Shown piece after piece: positions 35,621 to 47,216 of a stretch of 64,000 nt of DNA. The DNA lies in the NCBI GenBank assembly GCA_026122225.1, contig JANEZZ010002239.1, forward strand, positions 868,001 to 932,000, written 5' to 3'. The DNA is from Heloderma charlesbogerti. Lineage: Eukaryota; Chordata; Lepidosauria; Squamata; Helodermatidae. The notes below the pieces were generated by a model. That model was not told where the DNA came from, ran no database searches, and saw only the letters and a list, made by a program, of their open reading frames with translations. How positions within the stretch are numbered: position 1 is the first letter of the stretch; every line of letters begins with the position of its first letter. Made by a program: the position numbers and the translations under genes.

Positions 35621-35742
35621 GGGAAGAGGCTGTTGCAGCTTGTCTGGAATTGCCAAAATGGGGTTGCCAAGGATGTGGCAGGCCACAATATATGACTCGT
35701 GCACTACATTTGGTTTGGTAGTTTGCAACTTGGGCAGGCCTG
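35508..35742 (+). mobile_element. hAT-type MITE with 8-bp duplication
   Basis: Terminal repeats CAGGCCTGCACAA and TTGGGCAGGCCTG. The flanking 8 bases are tcctagat (35500-35507) and tcctagca (35743-35750), 6 of 8 identical. A (TG)n tract at 35590-35618 lies inside. No coding capacity. Confidence 0.78.
35590..35618. repeat. (TG)n microsatellite
   Basis: About fourteen TG units inside the hAT-type MITE. Confidence 0.95.
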
Positions 35743-38700
35743 TCCTAGCAGATGTTCCTAAACTCCTTCATTAATTCTCACATCCTTACCAGGTAACTCT
35801 TTCCTCTTACTTGCACTCTCCCTGGAGGGAAAAGACTTTAGGGAACCCTTGCAGGTAAGTTGACAAACTTTACTAGCTCAACACTTTTCCATACCTGTAT
35901 TAGCCATTTGAGACTTGAAAGAATCTCCCTCCTCCCGAATAAATCCCCAATTTACAGCAGCGTCCCTGTCTCATTGCCTGCTTTCACGTAGCTCCATGTG
36001 AACATTAGAGCTTGTATGTATGTACCGGAGCCACTAGAACTTTGGGACCCTATCTACCTCATGCACAACTACAATTGCAGTTTTTGAAATAACTCAGAAG
36101 GCTGTATAAATTTGTTCAGTTTAAGTGTTTAAAGGTAGCAGGCACATAAATAAGCCAGGCACGGACAAACTGGGGCTGAAGGTGCATTTCTCAGACAGAG
36201 CTGCCAGCTGCCTTGGCTTATTGGCAGGCCATTTATCATCTCAAGAAAAATATTGATGGTTCACAAGATTCACACTTGCCCTGGCCCTGGGCTGAAGAAA
36301 TGCTGTCTTCCACGAAGTCTTTGAAAATGGAACCAAGCCAGGGAACTATGCCTCAAAAGGAAGGGAAGGCATAATCTTAAGGAACAAGAGAAAAGTGGGA
36401 AGAGTCTTGGAATAAAATGCTGGCCACAAAGGGAAGTCAGTCATTGCAACATCCCTGATCTTGGACATAGGTTTCTAACAGCTGCATTTGGTAAAAGTTG
36501 CCTCAGCTGATTGGTGAGTTATTGGTTCTTGTCTTGCTTCGCTCATGTAAATGTAGGTGTGTACTAGATGAACATGTCCAAAGACTTGGCCAATGTCACT
36601 CCTGGCTGATAGACCTATTGTTCAGGAATAAGTTATAAGAGCCTGAAGAGGCATTTTGATTTTTACCAGTGTTGGTTCAGCCCATCTTAAGCCAATGACT
36701 TAAGGGCGTGGGCCGAGGACACACTGTAACGCACAGCGCATTACTGCAGGGTGGAGCTGCACAAGTGACAGACTTTCCAAGGAGTTCTCCATTGGGGCTT
36801 ACTGCAAACAACTTATCCCAGCTGGGGTTAAGGTTCCCACTTCAGCATAAAGTCCTGTAACCCTGAGCAGTGCAGCCCCTGTGGGATGCTTGGCGCAAAG
36901 CCCCTTTAGCCCTCAGGGGCTGCCATAAGGTACTGACGGATTTGTTTTGAGCCAAACTATACGTTTCGCAATCGTGTAATGTGTAGCTGAAGGTTACCTT
37001 TTTTTTTTTACTCTAGTGTAAGCATGTGCAGCTCTAATTCAAATCAGGACCACTGTGCACTGAGAGGGGAGGATTAAACCTTCCCCCTCCACCAACATTT
37101 TCCTCCTGAAATTCCCCTTTCCATGGGGGGGGGTTAAAAAAAGAGGGGGAAAGCCTCCATTGATACAAATGGAGACTTTGTTTTTCTTTTCTAACTTTGT
37201 TTTTCTTTTGTAATTTTGAAGTGCAGGAACTCATCATGACAGATCCTATAATCACATCCCCAGGAAAGTCCAAACTTTCAGGCAGCTATGTTGATCCATA
37301 TCAACGAACCAGTTCTAGCAGGTTTCATTGCCACTAGGATCAGGTCTTTTGTAAAGCTTATGGATTTTACTTGCCCACTCAATACCAAGCCACCCCAAAA
37401 TACTTTGCTTTACAACAGGGAACAATATATTGTTCCTGGAAGAATTCATTTCCCTTCAGCTACTGTGAGGATTGCCCTAAACTCTGAAGAACAGGGAAGT
37501 CTGAGGGAGATGACAGATGGTGTCAGCAACCCTGGTAATAAAAAAATGCTAGCACTGCGTCCTAGTGAGCCCTGGCTCCACTATACCCCTGCTGAAGAGA
37601 AAAGAGCAATAGCCGTCTTCTAGCCTCATACAGCAGCATTTTATAGCAGCGGCTCCACCCCCAGGTGTGTGACAGAGTCTGAAGACCATACCTGCATCCC
37701 AGGACTGTGTAGCCAGAGGCAGGGCCAAGAGCCCCTGAATGCTCACCTTTGCCCAACTCCGTTATTGGACTTCTATCCAGTCCTATTTTGTTAGTAGCCA
37801 AATTGTGGAAAGCTCTATCGAGAAGTGTGGGTTGTTTTTCGAAAGCATAGGAGAGTGGTTGATATATGAAGGAGAATCAAAGCAAGAACTATAGTAAGCC
37901 TAGGATTTGTGATTCTGCTGAAAGGCAGGGATTTCTGGGGAGCCTAAGAGATCTGTCTGTGTCTCCACAGGATTTAGGTACCTTACTGTTGCATGCTCCC
38001 TGGGTCAGCGTCTAAATCCTATGGCCAGAGACTTGAGGAGTAAGAGAGCAAAATATACAATTATGAGGATACAGTCTTCTGGTTAATGATAAGTACACAG
38101 GATGGGGCACAGATGGACATATCCTGCATGTATGTTAACTGCCACGAATAGTTAACAGCCATGGATACCAGGTCCACTTAAATGGAAGACTGGTGAAATG
38201 ATTAACATTCCCTTATAAAAGCAGCAGCAACATAAACAATACTGTGTTCAGTGACAGCTCCTGGCCCCATCTCAATTCAGAATGGGCTCATCTAAAACAC
38301 ATTATTTTACATACACACACACTGTCTTGAAAAATAAGTTGCATTATTTCCAAGTTGGTTCCAAACTTCAGACTTTGTCATGGTCCTCGTGACATCCTCA
38401 GAAGTGTGATTGGGCCCAAGCTTCTCCTAGGGCACCACACACCCTACCTTTTCCCTTTCTGCCAAACATAACTGGTGGTGGCGATGAAACCACAGCAGCT
38501 CGAGAAGTGAAGGGCTGGCATTGGGGCCTTCATTATACCTGTGAATGCTACTGCATCAATGTCCCAAATACAAGGACTTTTGAGAAAAGTATTCTTCCCA
38601 GTCTTGTGACTCTCAGGATAGGGCTGAACTCATCCCCCTCACACACACAAATGCTCATTCTATCAAACTTGGGGGGCATTTTGGTACCCTCCAACACAAG

Positions 38701-38770
38701 GTGTTGGTGCAGTTTCAGAGGAATCAAGGCCCCAAAATGTTGTAGAGGAGGGGCTGCTTACCGTGCTGGT
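35743..38770. other. Non-coding stretch, no gene recognised
   Basis: Contains GC-richer patches around 36700-36930 and 37030-37260 that may be old repeats, and no frame with recognisable protein similarity. Confidence 0.35.
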
Positions 38771-38774
38771 TTCC

Positions 38775-38828
<54 letters not shown>

Positions 38829-38870
38829 CTTCCTTCCTTCCTTCCTTCCTTCCTTCCTTCCTTCCTTCCC
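38775..38870. repeat. (TTTC)n followed by (TTCC)n microsatellite
   Basis: About twelve tttc units, a tct break, then about ten ttcc units. Frames across it encode only low-complexity peptides. Confidence 0.95.
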
Positions 38871-39374
38871 TCCTCTTTCTTTCCCAGCTAGCATCATTCC
38901 AAAGGCACTTGAGGGAGTGCGGGAGTGTGGTAGCAGCCAGAGTTCCACTTACAATTTAAAAACAAAGAGGAGCAGGGGGAGGGAAGAATGGAAGCCAGCA
39001 TGGTAGGTCCCCCCTCCCTCCTGAAACATTTTGGGAGTCTAGCATGAAAGGAAATAGGTAGTTGTGGGAAGGGTTCATTCTGATGTTGGTGCCTAGCCCA
39101 TCACAAGCTGGGCCCTAAATCTGTAAGGGTTTGGGCTTGGTTCATAGCGGCCTGGGAATATACCCAAATTGCAAGATTTGCCACCATTACTATTCAAAAC
39201 CTGTTTTAGAATCTGCTAAACTGGGATTTCAAGACTGGATGTTTAGTATGAATAGGGAGAGACAGATTTCATTTCATCTGAGAAACCATGACATTTAGTG
39301 CACTGTGCTCAAGTTAAAGGACTAATTACATACATTTGACTAAAAGGCACAGAAGCAAAAGTACCAGTAAGTCT

Positions 39375-40397
39375 TGTTGTTGTTGTTCAGTTGTTAAGTC
39401 ATGTCCGACTCTTCTTGACCCCATGGACCAGAGCATGCCAGGCCTTCCTGTCCTCCACTCTCTCCTGGAGTGTGCTCAAGTTAGGGATGGCGGAGAATTT
39501 CTCCACGAATCTCCGGGAGGCCGAATGCCAATGCATTCAGCCCCCCGAAATTAGTGGTGAAATTCTCCGCCGGCCCCCTGCCCCCCCCGCCCGGGATGGG
39601 ACTTACCTCATGCAAATGTCCCTCTCCGCAGCGGGTCCTGGTGGCGGTTCGGCGGTGGTTTGGTGGGGGCGGTGGCAGCGGCCGGTCTTCTGACCGGCTG
39701 CCGCCGCCGCCATTGCAAAATAAAAAAGGAAAGGGAAAAAAAAAACACCCACACCCGTGATAGGCTACGTAACGATTTACGTAGCCTATCACGGCTAGAT
39801 TTCCAAAGTCAGCCGTGATAGGCTACGTAAATCGTCACGTAGCCTATCACGGGTGACTTTGAAAAAAAAAAAAAGTGCGTACGCAAATGGCGGTGCCCAT
39901 GGGGCGCCGCCATTTGCGTTCCTTAGTTTGGCACGTCTAGTCTACGTAAAGATTTACGTAGACTACGGCGAAAATAAGGGCAACGCAAATAGCCCATGGG
40001 CACCGCCATTTGCGTATGCACTTTTTTTTTCTTTCAAAGTCACCCGTGATACGCTACGTGACGATTTACGTAACCTATCACGGCTGACTTTGGAAATCTA
40101 GCCGTGATAGGCTACGTAAATTGTTACGTAGCCTATCATGGGTATGTGTTGTTGTTTTTTTTACTTTACTTTTTTTTTGCGGCCGGGTAGACGGGGCGCT
40201 CCTCCCCGGCCTGAATTTCGGCAGCGAGGGATGGGGCGCCTCCCCCCCAGCCTGAATTTCGGCCGGGCGAGGCGGGGCTCCTCCCCCCCTCACCTGAACT
40301 TCGGGGGGAGAACCGAAGCACCTCCCCCCTGCCGCGAAGCAAGCTGCGGGACCAGGTAAGTCCCTTTCATCCATCCCTAGCTCAAGTTCATATTCAT
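39375..40397 (-). mobile_element. BovB 3' end (minus strand), 5'-truncated, split by foldback copy K
   Basis: Read on the minus strand it is a BovB end: tattcat and ctcaag at the right, gagagtggaggacaggaagg in the middle, and the (CAA)n tail at the left (39375). A 12-bp target duplication accagtaagtct flanks it at 39363-39374 and 40398-40409. Only about 120 bases of BovB are present once copy K is removed. Confidence 0.88.
39482..40379 (+). mobile_element. Foldback hAT-like element, copy K (5 palindromes)
   Basis: Starts TAGGGATGGCGGAGAATTTC and ends CTTTCATCCATCCCTA, with a perfect 8-bp duplication gctcaagt at 39474-39481 and 40380-40387. It is the longest copy (898 bases). It has the left-arm hairpin (ccgaatgccaatgcattcag), palindromes at about 39755, 39812, 40044 and 40100, and the second module type at about 39936. 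The interior is mirrored around about 39975. Outward donor matches: ACTTAC at 39601-39606 and GTAAGT at 40356-40361. Confidence 0.93.
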
Positions 40398-40854
40398 ACC
40401 AGTAAGTCTACTTCTGCTCATTGTGCTATTTATGAGTAGGAAAGTGTGCCAAATATGCTGAATTCACAAGAACTTTGTTTGCTAAACTAAAGGTGAACTC
40501 AATTTGTTTCTTAACTTCTCAGATCACTTTCTAAAAAATGTAGGGCAGGAAGAAAAAGTTTCATACCTAGAAAGATGCTGTGTGTTGTCATTAATTAAAG
40601 TCTCTGGAGAATACACAGGCAAAACCAAAAAATGAGAGCATTATTGCTAAATTAAATCAATACTGGCTGCATTCTCTTGTGACATATACAAAAATAAGAA
40701 TGCAGTTTCCTATAGTCTTTGGATTTTGGATGACAGAAGTTATAGTTATATTAGCTCCAAATGTAGAAGCTCTGCTATTATCACAAATAGCTCCACTGAA
40801 ACTCTAAACCTGGCTAGAAAAGGAACTGCTCAGAGCCATGTCTGTGACAGATAT

Positions 40855-40947
40855 ACAGTTAACTTGTAAGATTATTGTAAGCAATACAGTTAACTTGTAA
40901 GATTATTGTAAGCAATACAGTTAACTTGTAAGATTATTGTAAGCAAA
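40855..40947. repeat. 31-bp tandem repeat, three copies
   Basis: The unit begins acagttaacttgtaagatta and ends ttgtaagcaat. Three almost identical copies start at 40855, 40886 and 40917; the last differs only at its final bases. Confidence 0.95.
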
Positions 40948-41715
40948 CAGGAACTTATATTAAGAAAATATTTGTAGAAAAATAGTTTTAGTATGACTAT
41001 AAGGCAATAATTCTCAGATAGTAATCAGGAGTAGGTCCCTGGGATCTTTACTAATGGCTTGCTAGGCTGGTACTGTTATAAACCTAGTAAATGGAACATG
41101 TGGACGCCAACAGTGTGTGTAGCATTTGCTTTGGCTGCAATTAATTGATAACTAGATTCATGATGACACATCCTTTTTCCAGAACAGAAGAAAACTGGCT
41201 GAAGATATGCAACTAGCTTTTCATTTTTCCAGTGCAAAGGGAAAATACTTTTGTTAAAAATCTCACTTGTGATACCATTCACATTTGGATTTGGGGAGAA
41301 AGAGGTTTGTGCATGTGTGTGTGGCCAGAACTCTGAGGTTGGAGATGAATGAATCCTGGATTAAAATAAATGCTGTTAATGGAGAAGCCTAGCAAAATGG
41401 GTATACTAATGCATGAAAGAACAACAGAATCATGTCTTAACTGGTCCCATAAATTGTGCGGAACTTGTAAGTGGTGCATGTAAGCCCAGAGCTCAGTAAT
41501 GTACAATCCTTAGCCCTAGGTGTGTGGTAAAGACCAGGTGTGTGTGCAAGATGCATATTATGTCCTCCAGGAGGGGAAAGCTGGATGAGATCCAATATTT
41601 TTAGTGTACTCATTGTGCTGTATGTCTGAATATGTTTTAAGAGCAAGGTGTGTGCATTTAAAAAAAATTAAAAATGCATTCAGTTTTAAGTCTGACTATA
41701 TAATGATCTTCCAAG

Positions 41716-42145
41716 GCTCTTCCAGCAAAGATGATCAGGGGACTGGAAACAAAGTCCTATGAGGAGAGACTGAAAGTACTGGGCATGTTTAGCATTGAGA
41801 AGAGAAGACTGAGGGGAGATAGGATAGCACTGTTCAAGTACTTGAAAGGTTGTCACAGAGAAGAAGGCCAGGATCTGTTCTCGATCATCCCAGAGTGCAG
41901 GACACAGAATAATGGGCTCAAGTTACAGGAAGAAAAACTTCCTGACTGTTAGAGCAATATGACAATGGAACCAATTACCTTGGGAGGTGGTGGGCTCCCC
42001 CCACACTGGAGGCATTCAAGATGAAGCTGGACAGCTGCTTGTCAGGCATGCTTTAACTTGGATTCCTGCATTCAGCAGGGGGTGGACTCGATGGTCTTAT
42101 AGGCCCCTTCCAACCCTACTATTCTATGATTCTATGATTCTAAAA
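41716..42145 (+). mobile_element. CR1 LINE 3' end with (ATTCTATG)n tail
   Basis: Ordered CR1 motifs: gaggagagactgaaagtact, gagaagactgaggggagata, ttcaagtacttgaaaggttg, ttacaggaagaaaaacttcc, ggaggcattcaagatgaagc, ggtggactcgatggtcttat, then cccttccaaccctactattc and tandem attctatg. Plus orientation; the 5' end is truncated as usual for CR1. Confidence 0.93.
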
Positions 42146-42502
42146 CAGAGGTAGGCAATGTGGTGCCCATAGGCACCAGTGCCTCCCCAGACACCTTTCT
42201 TGGTGGCCACCAAGGTGCCCAACCCTCCCACTTCCTAAAAAGATTAACACTTTTTTTCTACCTGCAGCTGAGATTGCTGTGAAATAAATTTTGTTTGGTA
42301 CTGAAAACCATGGGTTCAAATGAGTTGTTTAATGTTGTTGGGGCTCAGACCCCACCTCTGCCTTTTACTCAGTCTTTTGGGCAGTTTACTTGTCCTTTCT
42401 TTGCCACGTCTCCCATGGAGGCATGATGAAGTCATTTTGTGAAGATCCCCACGACAGTTTTTCAAATTGCCAAATGTGCCCATGTCCCCAAAAGGTTCCC
42501 TG
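42146..42502 (+). mobile_element. hAT-type non-autonomous element next to the CR1 tail
   Basis: Starts CAGAGGTAGGCAATG and ends GGTTCCCTG. The flanks ttctaaaa (42138-42145) and ctctagag (42503-42510) agree at 5 of 8 positions and differ only by transitions, consistent with an old 8-bp duplication. Same family as 30535-30847. Confidence 0.6.
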
Positions 42503-45500
42503 CTCTAGAGAGGGCTTTCCAGAATTTCCATTCATATAACAGAAATCCAATTCTGAATTTATCAAAATATATGTTATTTGTATCTGTTTTGTATCCATAC
42601 TATCTTTTAATCTGTACGATACACACTCATCTGCTGCATTAAGACTTTCATAGAGATGTAACATCGCGTAACATCCAGAAAAAGCAGTGATGCACAGATT
42701 GTTGTTATTAACATATTATATCCCATACGTCATTCAAAGTGCTCATCCACTGCTTTTATCTGAACTTCAGAGAGTTTCAAAAGGACAGGTTCTCCTTCAG
42801 CCAGTTGCCAAGCTAAATCTCCAATCTGACATGGCTGCCTGTCACTGTTATTACCTTTGCTCCTCTCAGACAATGTCTTCTGTAGACCGTTAATATCTTT
42901 TAAACCCTGCACTCCATCCATTGCCTTTCAGCTTAGTATTGCCCTTTCCCTTGCACTTAAGTTTAGCAAGTGTTACTAACAGGAATTTAACATTTACCAA
43001 AGAATTATTTTAACTATAGGTTTAATAGCACTTTTATGGTTCCCTGAACACCCAAGAGTTTACTTATCAGTTCCATCTGCTTAGTTTCTCCCCAGTCTGC
43101 TTACATATAAGAGAAAGGATTTTTTTTTTACAGAATTATAGAAAGGAAAAAAGAATTGTTGTGTTCCTTAAAACAAAAGTCCAGCACTTTCACAAAGTTC
43201 CTTCTTATCATTTTTCCACTTCTCACAAAAGCAAATTAAAAAACATAACAATTGTCCATTTATATATCCATTTCCTATCCAAGCAAAGGTATGATTACCC
43301 ACTGATTTGCTGTGAACTGTCCTCAACTTGTCTTATTTTATAAAGCCCTCAATTTAGTCTATTTTAAAACTAGCCAAGGGGCAGCTTACTCTCTTTGGAA
43401 GTCACTAATGCAAAAAAGAACACACACACCCCTCAAAAAGAACAAAAGAAAAAGGGTACCTCTTAAGATTGTGGTAAAGGAGGGTAAGATTCCCAGGAGA
43501 ACTTAAAGGCCAGCCACTGTTGAAGTATTTGCTTTAATTTTAATGTTAAAACAAACCATCTAATAAACATAACCCTAGAACAGTCCTTGCATAACCCTGG
43601 AACAGGCCATGGGTTGTTGTTTAATCTTCACATAACCTCTGGCAGCCAGATTATCACAACACAGTAGCCCATGGTCAGGGGTTGAATATTCAGGATGGTG
43701 CCCACAGGTGCCGCAGCTCATTGTGGCTTGAATAAGCCATGACAAACTACAACATTGTGCAAACCCAGTGAATATGTAAAAAAGTTGAAGAGGACTAGTA
43801 CTGTTAAAACAGGTCAGCAGCGGTAAGGAGCACCTGAAGAGTGCCAGTGAGTTTCCCTCCTCTGACTCTTGAAATGCAAGAGATGGAAGGCATTTTCATT
43901 CCCTCTTTTGCATGGTGATCCCCCCTTATTTGGGCTGAACTTTCATCCTGGCAAGTCTTCAGCCCAATACTAGAGAAAACCCTTTGCTATTTTTGAAATC
44001 AGCCCTTGGGTAGCTCAAAGATAACATATGCATTAATTTTAGGGCTCAACCAAAAGGGTGGCTCATTTTTTGCAACATTTTCACCAGCAACAAAATGCCC
44101 CTACCCCATTTTGTGAATTTTCAGGGATTGCATCAAAGCGGGGAGAAATTATTCATCCATAGAGAGTGAAGGCAATCAATGATCCAACTGACCAGGATCA
44201 CCCATGTGACTGATGCAGCAAGTATTAACCTCATTTTCAATTGGCTTTGTTTGTCCTAAGTGATGTCATCATGATTTGTTTCCAGATCTGATTGGCTACA
44301 CTATGATGTCACCACACCTACTACATGCATTTTGATGGACTGGGATCACTTTAAGAAGGTGAAAGAAGCTCTAACTAGGAAAAATTGCGCTGAAGCAGTA
44401 GCAGAGAAAGGAAAGCTATTTTCATCCTGAACACTGAAATGGGCCAACAATCATCGATAGCACAGTCTTGTCTTGTAGCATATAGTTCAGTGCTACCAGA
44501 GATTGCTACTTCTCCTTCTTTCCACATCTTCACTAAGATACATTCCACTGGGTTGGACCCAAACCATATTAGTAACTTTTACATCCCACTGAAATCAATG
44601 GGGCTGCTGTTAGTCATGACTAACATTTCATATTGGAATGGAACCTAAGTGCAACTAACGTGGTCTGGATCCAGTCCATTGGTTTTACTGTGGACCTATA
44701 TCACATCCCATAAATAAAATTAAAAGGTCAAATATTGTTTGAGCTAACACAAATTATAACTTTTACTATCATTTTAAAGTGTACGATTAGTTATGAAAGT
44801 CACCTGAGTTCAATGAGAAATGTTCCTTCCACCCCAAGGTCATTTAAAATCCCAGCAATGTCACATTAATTACCCATTTGGAAACAGGCTGTTGAAGAGC
44901 AGCTGCAGCCTAACTAGCATAGTTCCCTTTTAGTCACAAATCCTTTGGTTACCAGGACACATCTTCTTTGCTTTAAAAGGTGCGGATTTCAGTGTTGACA
45001 AGTTGTCTGCTTGACCGGTTATATCATGTGGAGTGATGTTTTTCTAATTGACATTAAACAATTCTACTTTGTCCTTTAATTAAGAAATGCGGCTAACTAG
45101 AAAGCACAATCACAGCCAGAGACTTTAAAGGGTCTCCCTTGGTAAATTAGAATGATTTGATAATGATTTTTTTAGATAAAAAGCTAATGTTTTGAATATA
45201 CTTCCTGACCCACAGGGGAACTCTCATCCCTATTTCCATGATAAGGCTGACTTTTTTTATGCCTTCCTATCAACAGTTCCCTAACTTAAAGAGCTAGTGT
45301 ACCTTCAGCAAATTTATTTGCTACCCACAGATGGGCACTCTGGAAGGTCATGGAATTTATACAGAATCAGTATTCTTGCTCCAATTAATTTGCCTTCTAC
45401 AGAGATGATTTGGAAGCATCTTGTCAGCAGCATTCCCAGTCCCATTCATTCTTGGCCAGGGTGATGGGAGGTGGAATATAAGATCAGAATTTGGCAGGGA

Positions 45501-46601
45501 ATGATGACTTGCTGTAATGTCAATCAGGAAAAGGGCTTTTCTACTTTGGCAGAAGAAAGGAGAGGAAGGTACATGCAAACAGGCTAAGGTTTTTCAGCAT
45601 TAACGGAAGGAATAGGCCAATATTTTCCATGTTCGCTTGTTCAAACCAGCTTGTGCTACTCTTAGCACAGCAGGGTCAGCCATGCTTATAGAAATCAAAC
45701 TGCAGCCTCAGCCTTGTACCTCATCACCGAAGATAATCGCTGCTATCTACAACTTATTTTCTGCTCTGGCTGGCTGATGGCAATGATGTATGAATCACGA
45801 GTGATATAGCTCCATCTGCAAAAGACCTTTATGATCCTATACAGACATAAAGAGGCCCACCCTCACCTACCCCAAAAAGACGAAATAAGAGGAAGGATGA
45901 CTTTTAACGGGATTGAGCAAGCATGAGAAGTAAATCATAGAGGGAATATATAGTCAAAAGAAGCAAAGACTAATTTGAATGGTGACTGGCATTTTCTCAC
46001 CCAGGCTAAACACCAAAATTGTTTTTGACAACTTAGACCAAGGCTCAGCAGAGGTTTAAGACAGAACAAATTTCCCACTTGCCATTACATGCAAACCCTA
46101 ACAGTAGCTTTCTGGGATATTCTTAGAATATTATATACCTACGTGTATGAACAGAGGGTTTGTTTGTGGTTCTACAACATATAGTCCTAAAAGGTATAAG
46201 AACAGGGAGATATACATATACATATATGATCCTAAGATAAGTTAACATAAGGAAGATCATGGAAGGAAAGTTCGCTGTTGCCACCTCTCCTCCTGCACTC
46301 CCTAAAAAGCCTTTCTGGGGGCAGGGGATATCACCCAAAGTCAGGCAGAGGTCCACCCAAGTTTGAGTGATTCCTCCCTCCTCCAGCAGCCCCCTGTCCC
46401 CCATCCCACATTGTTCAGGAGGGGCCCTCCAGAGAGGCTTTTCATGGGGCACCAGTGGCTGCACAAGAGACAAGGGGATGGAAAGCTTTCTTCTGTGAAC
46501 TTCCTTAATGATTCAAGCCATATTCACTAAAAAAAGAAGTCATTCATTACCTTAGATTCCCAGGTCATATTGGAGCAAAGAGGACACTCTTTAAAGGATA
46601 C
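42503..46601. other. Intronic sequence, no further exon seen
   Basis: Mostly AT-rich unique-looking sequence. A diverged palindromic repeat at about 44545-44690 (tgggttggacccaaaccata ... ctggatccagtccattgg) resembles 4118-4262. No frame matching the expected AGBL4 C-terminus was found. Confidence 0.4.
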
Positions 46602-46764
46602 ATGTTTCTTCTGTATACGGGACTGTAGAAGCCATTCCTCCAACTATGTAGCTGTAGAAGGAGACTTCCAGTGTGTAGCAGTAAGAGGTGTCATCCAGTA
46701 ACCCGCCAAGGAAGCGACGTCCTGTCCCTGCCTTAACAGCATCTCGATTGAAGGAGGTGCTTGA
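46602..46764 (-). CDS. AGBL4: AGBL4 (cytosolic carboxypeptidase 6) exon with catalytic Glu
   Basis: Read on the minus strand, this 163-base exon encodes SSTSFNRDAVKAGTGRRF, then GGLLDDTSYCYTLEVSFYSY, and ends VPYTEET plus one base. It directly continues the reading frame of the exon at 63267-63419 and matches the end of the CCP6 catalytic domain. The Glu in YTLEVSF corresponds to the catalytic glutamate of M14 carboxypeptidases. The acceptor is clear (pyrimidine tract, then cttccttacag, just above 46764). The donor is gtatcc at 46601-46596, weaker than consensus but placed so that one base (T) is left over for a phase 1 junction with the next exon. The next exon should begin with the rest of a Tyr codon and the C-terminal tail of the protein. 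I did not find it between 1 and 46601, although I could not scan exhaustively. Confidence 0.93.
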
Positions 46765-46977
46765 CTGTAAGGAAGAAGATGAGAAAGCAGATGAAGCAGG
46801 GTTTCTGCCATGAGACGAAAACAACAACAACAGGATGGGAAAGGTATTTGATTAGAAAAAAACCCATACAAAACTTACACTTCCAACAACTGGGGAATTA
46901 GCCAAGTGTCAACAGTTCTGCGAACGGTTGTGCCGGAGCTCCCTCTCCCCTTACGGTAGGTACATTATGAAAAAGAC

Positions 46978-47216
46978 CTATTTATTTATTATTATCTTTG
47001 TATCCCACTGTTTTTCCTCCAAGGAAGCCAAGGTGGCTTACATAATCCTCCTTCTCTCCATTTTATCCTCACATCAATCCTGTGAGGTAGGTTAGGTTGA
47101 GAGTCAGTGACTGACCCAAAGTCACACAGTGAGCTTTATGGGCAATGGGGACCAGAGCCCAGATCTCCCGGCTCCCAGTCCAACATGGTAAGCACTACAC
47201 CACACTGGCTGTCCTA
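46978..47216 (-). mobile_element. tRNA-derived SINE (minus strand)
   Basis: Read on the minus strand: gacagccagtgtggtgtagt (tRNA-like A-box region), gactgggagccgggagatct, ctcactgtgtgactttgggt, cctacctcacaggattgatg, then a tail with taagccaccttggcttcctt and (aataat)n. It is better preserved than the MIR-like copy at 2164-2405. Confidence 0.75.

Noticed and set aside
38507..38959. 150-codon frame at 38.5 kb
   Set aside because: Half of it is the (TTTC)n/(TTCC)n microsatellite and the rest shows no conserved motif.
5557..40101. Recurring peptide DRLRKYLRSLSR in many short frames
   Set aside because: It is the translation of the GATAGGCTACGTAAA palindrome and appears on both strands because the DNA is palindromic. 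There is no evidence of a protein family.
5499..40142. Repeated ~36-base palindromes resembling a CRISPR array
   Set aside because: The units sit inside transposons with target duplications in a vertebrate intron, spacing is irregular, intervening sequence is itself palindromic, and there are no cas-like genes.
41025..41055. Minus-strand peptide resembling the DYY of the AGBL4 C-terminus
   Set aside because: Only three residues agree, there is no splice context, and neighbouring codons do not continue the protein.
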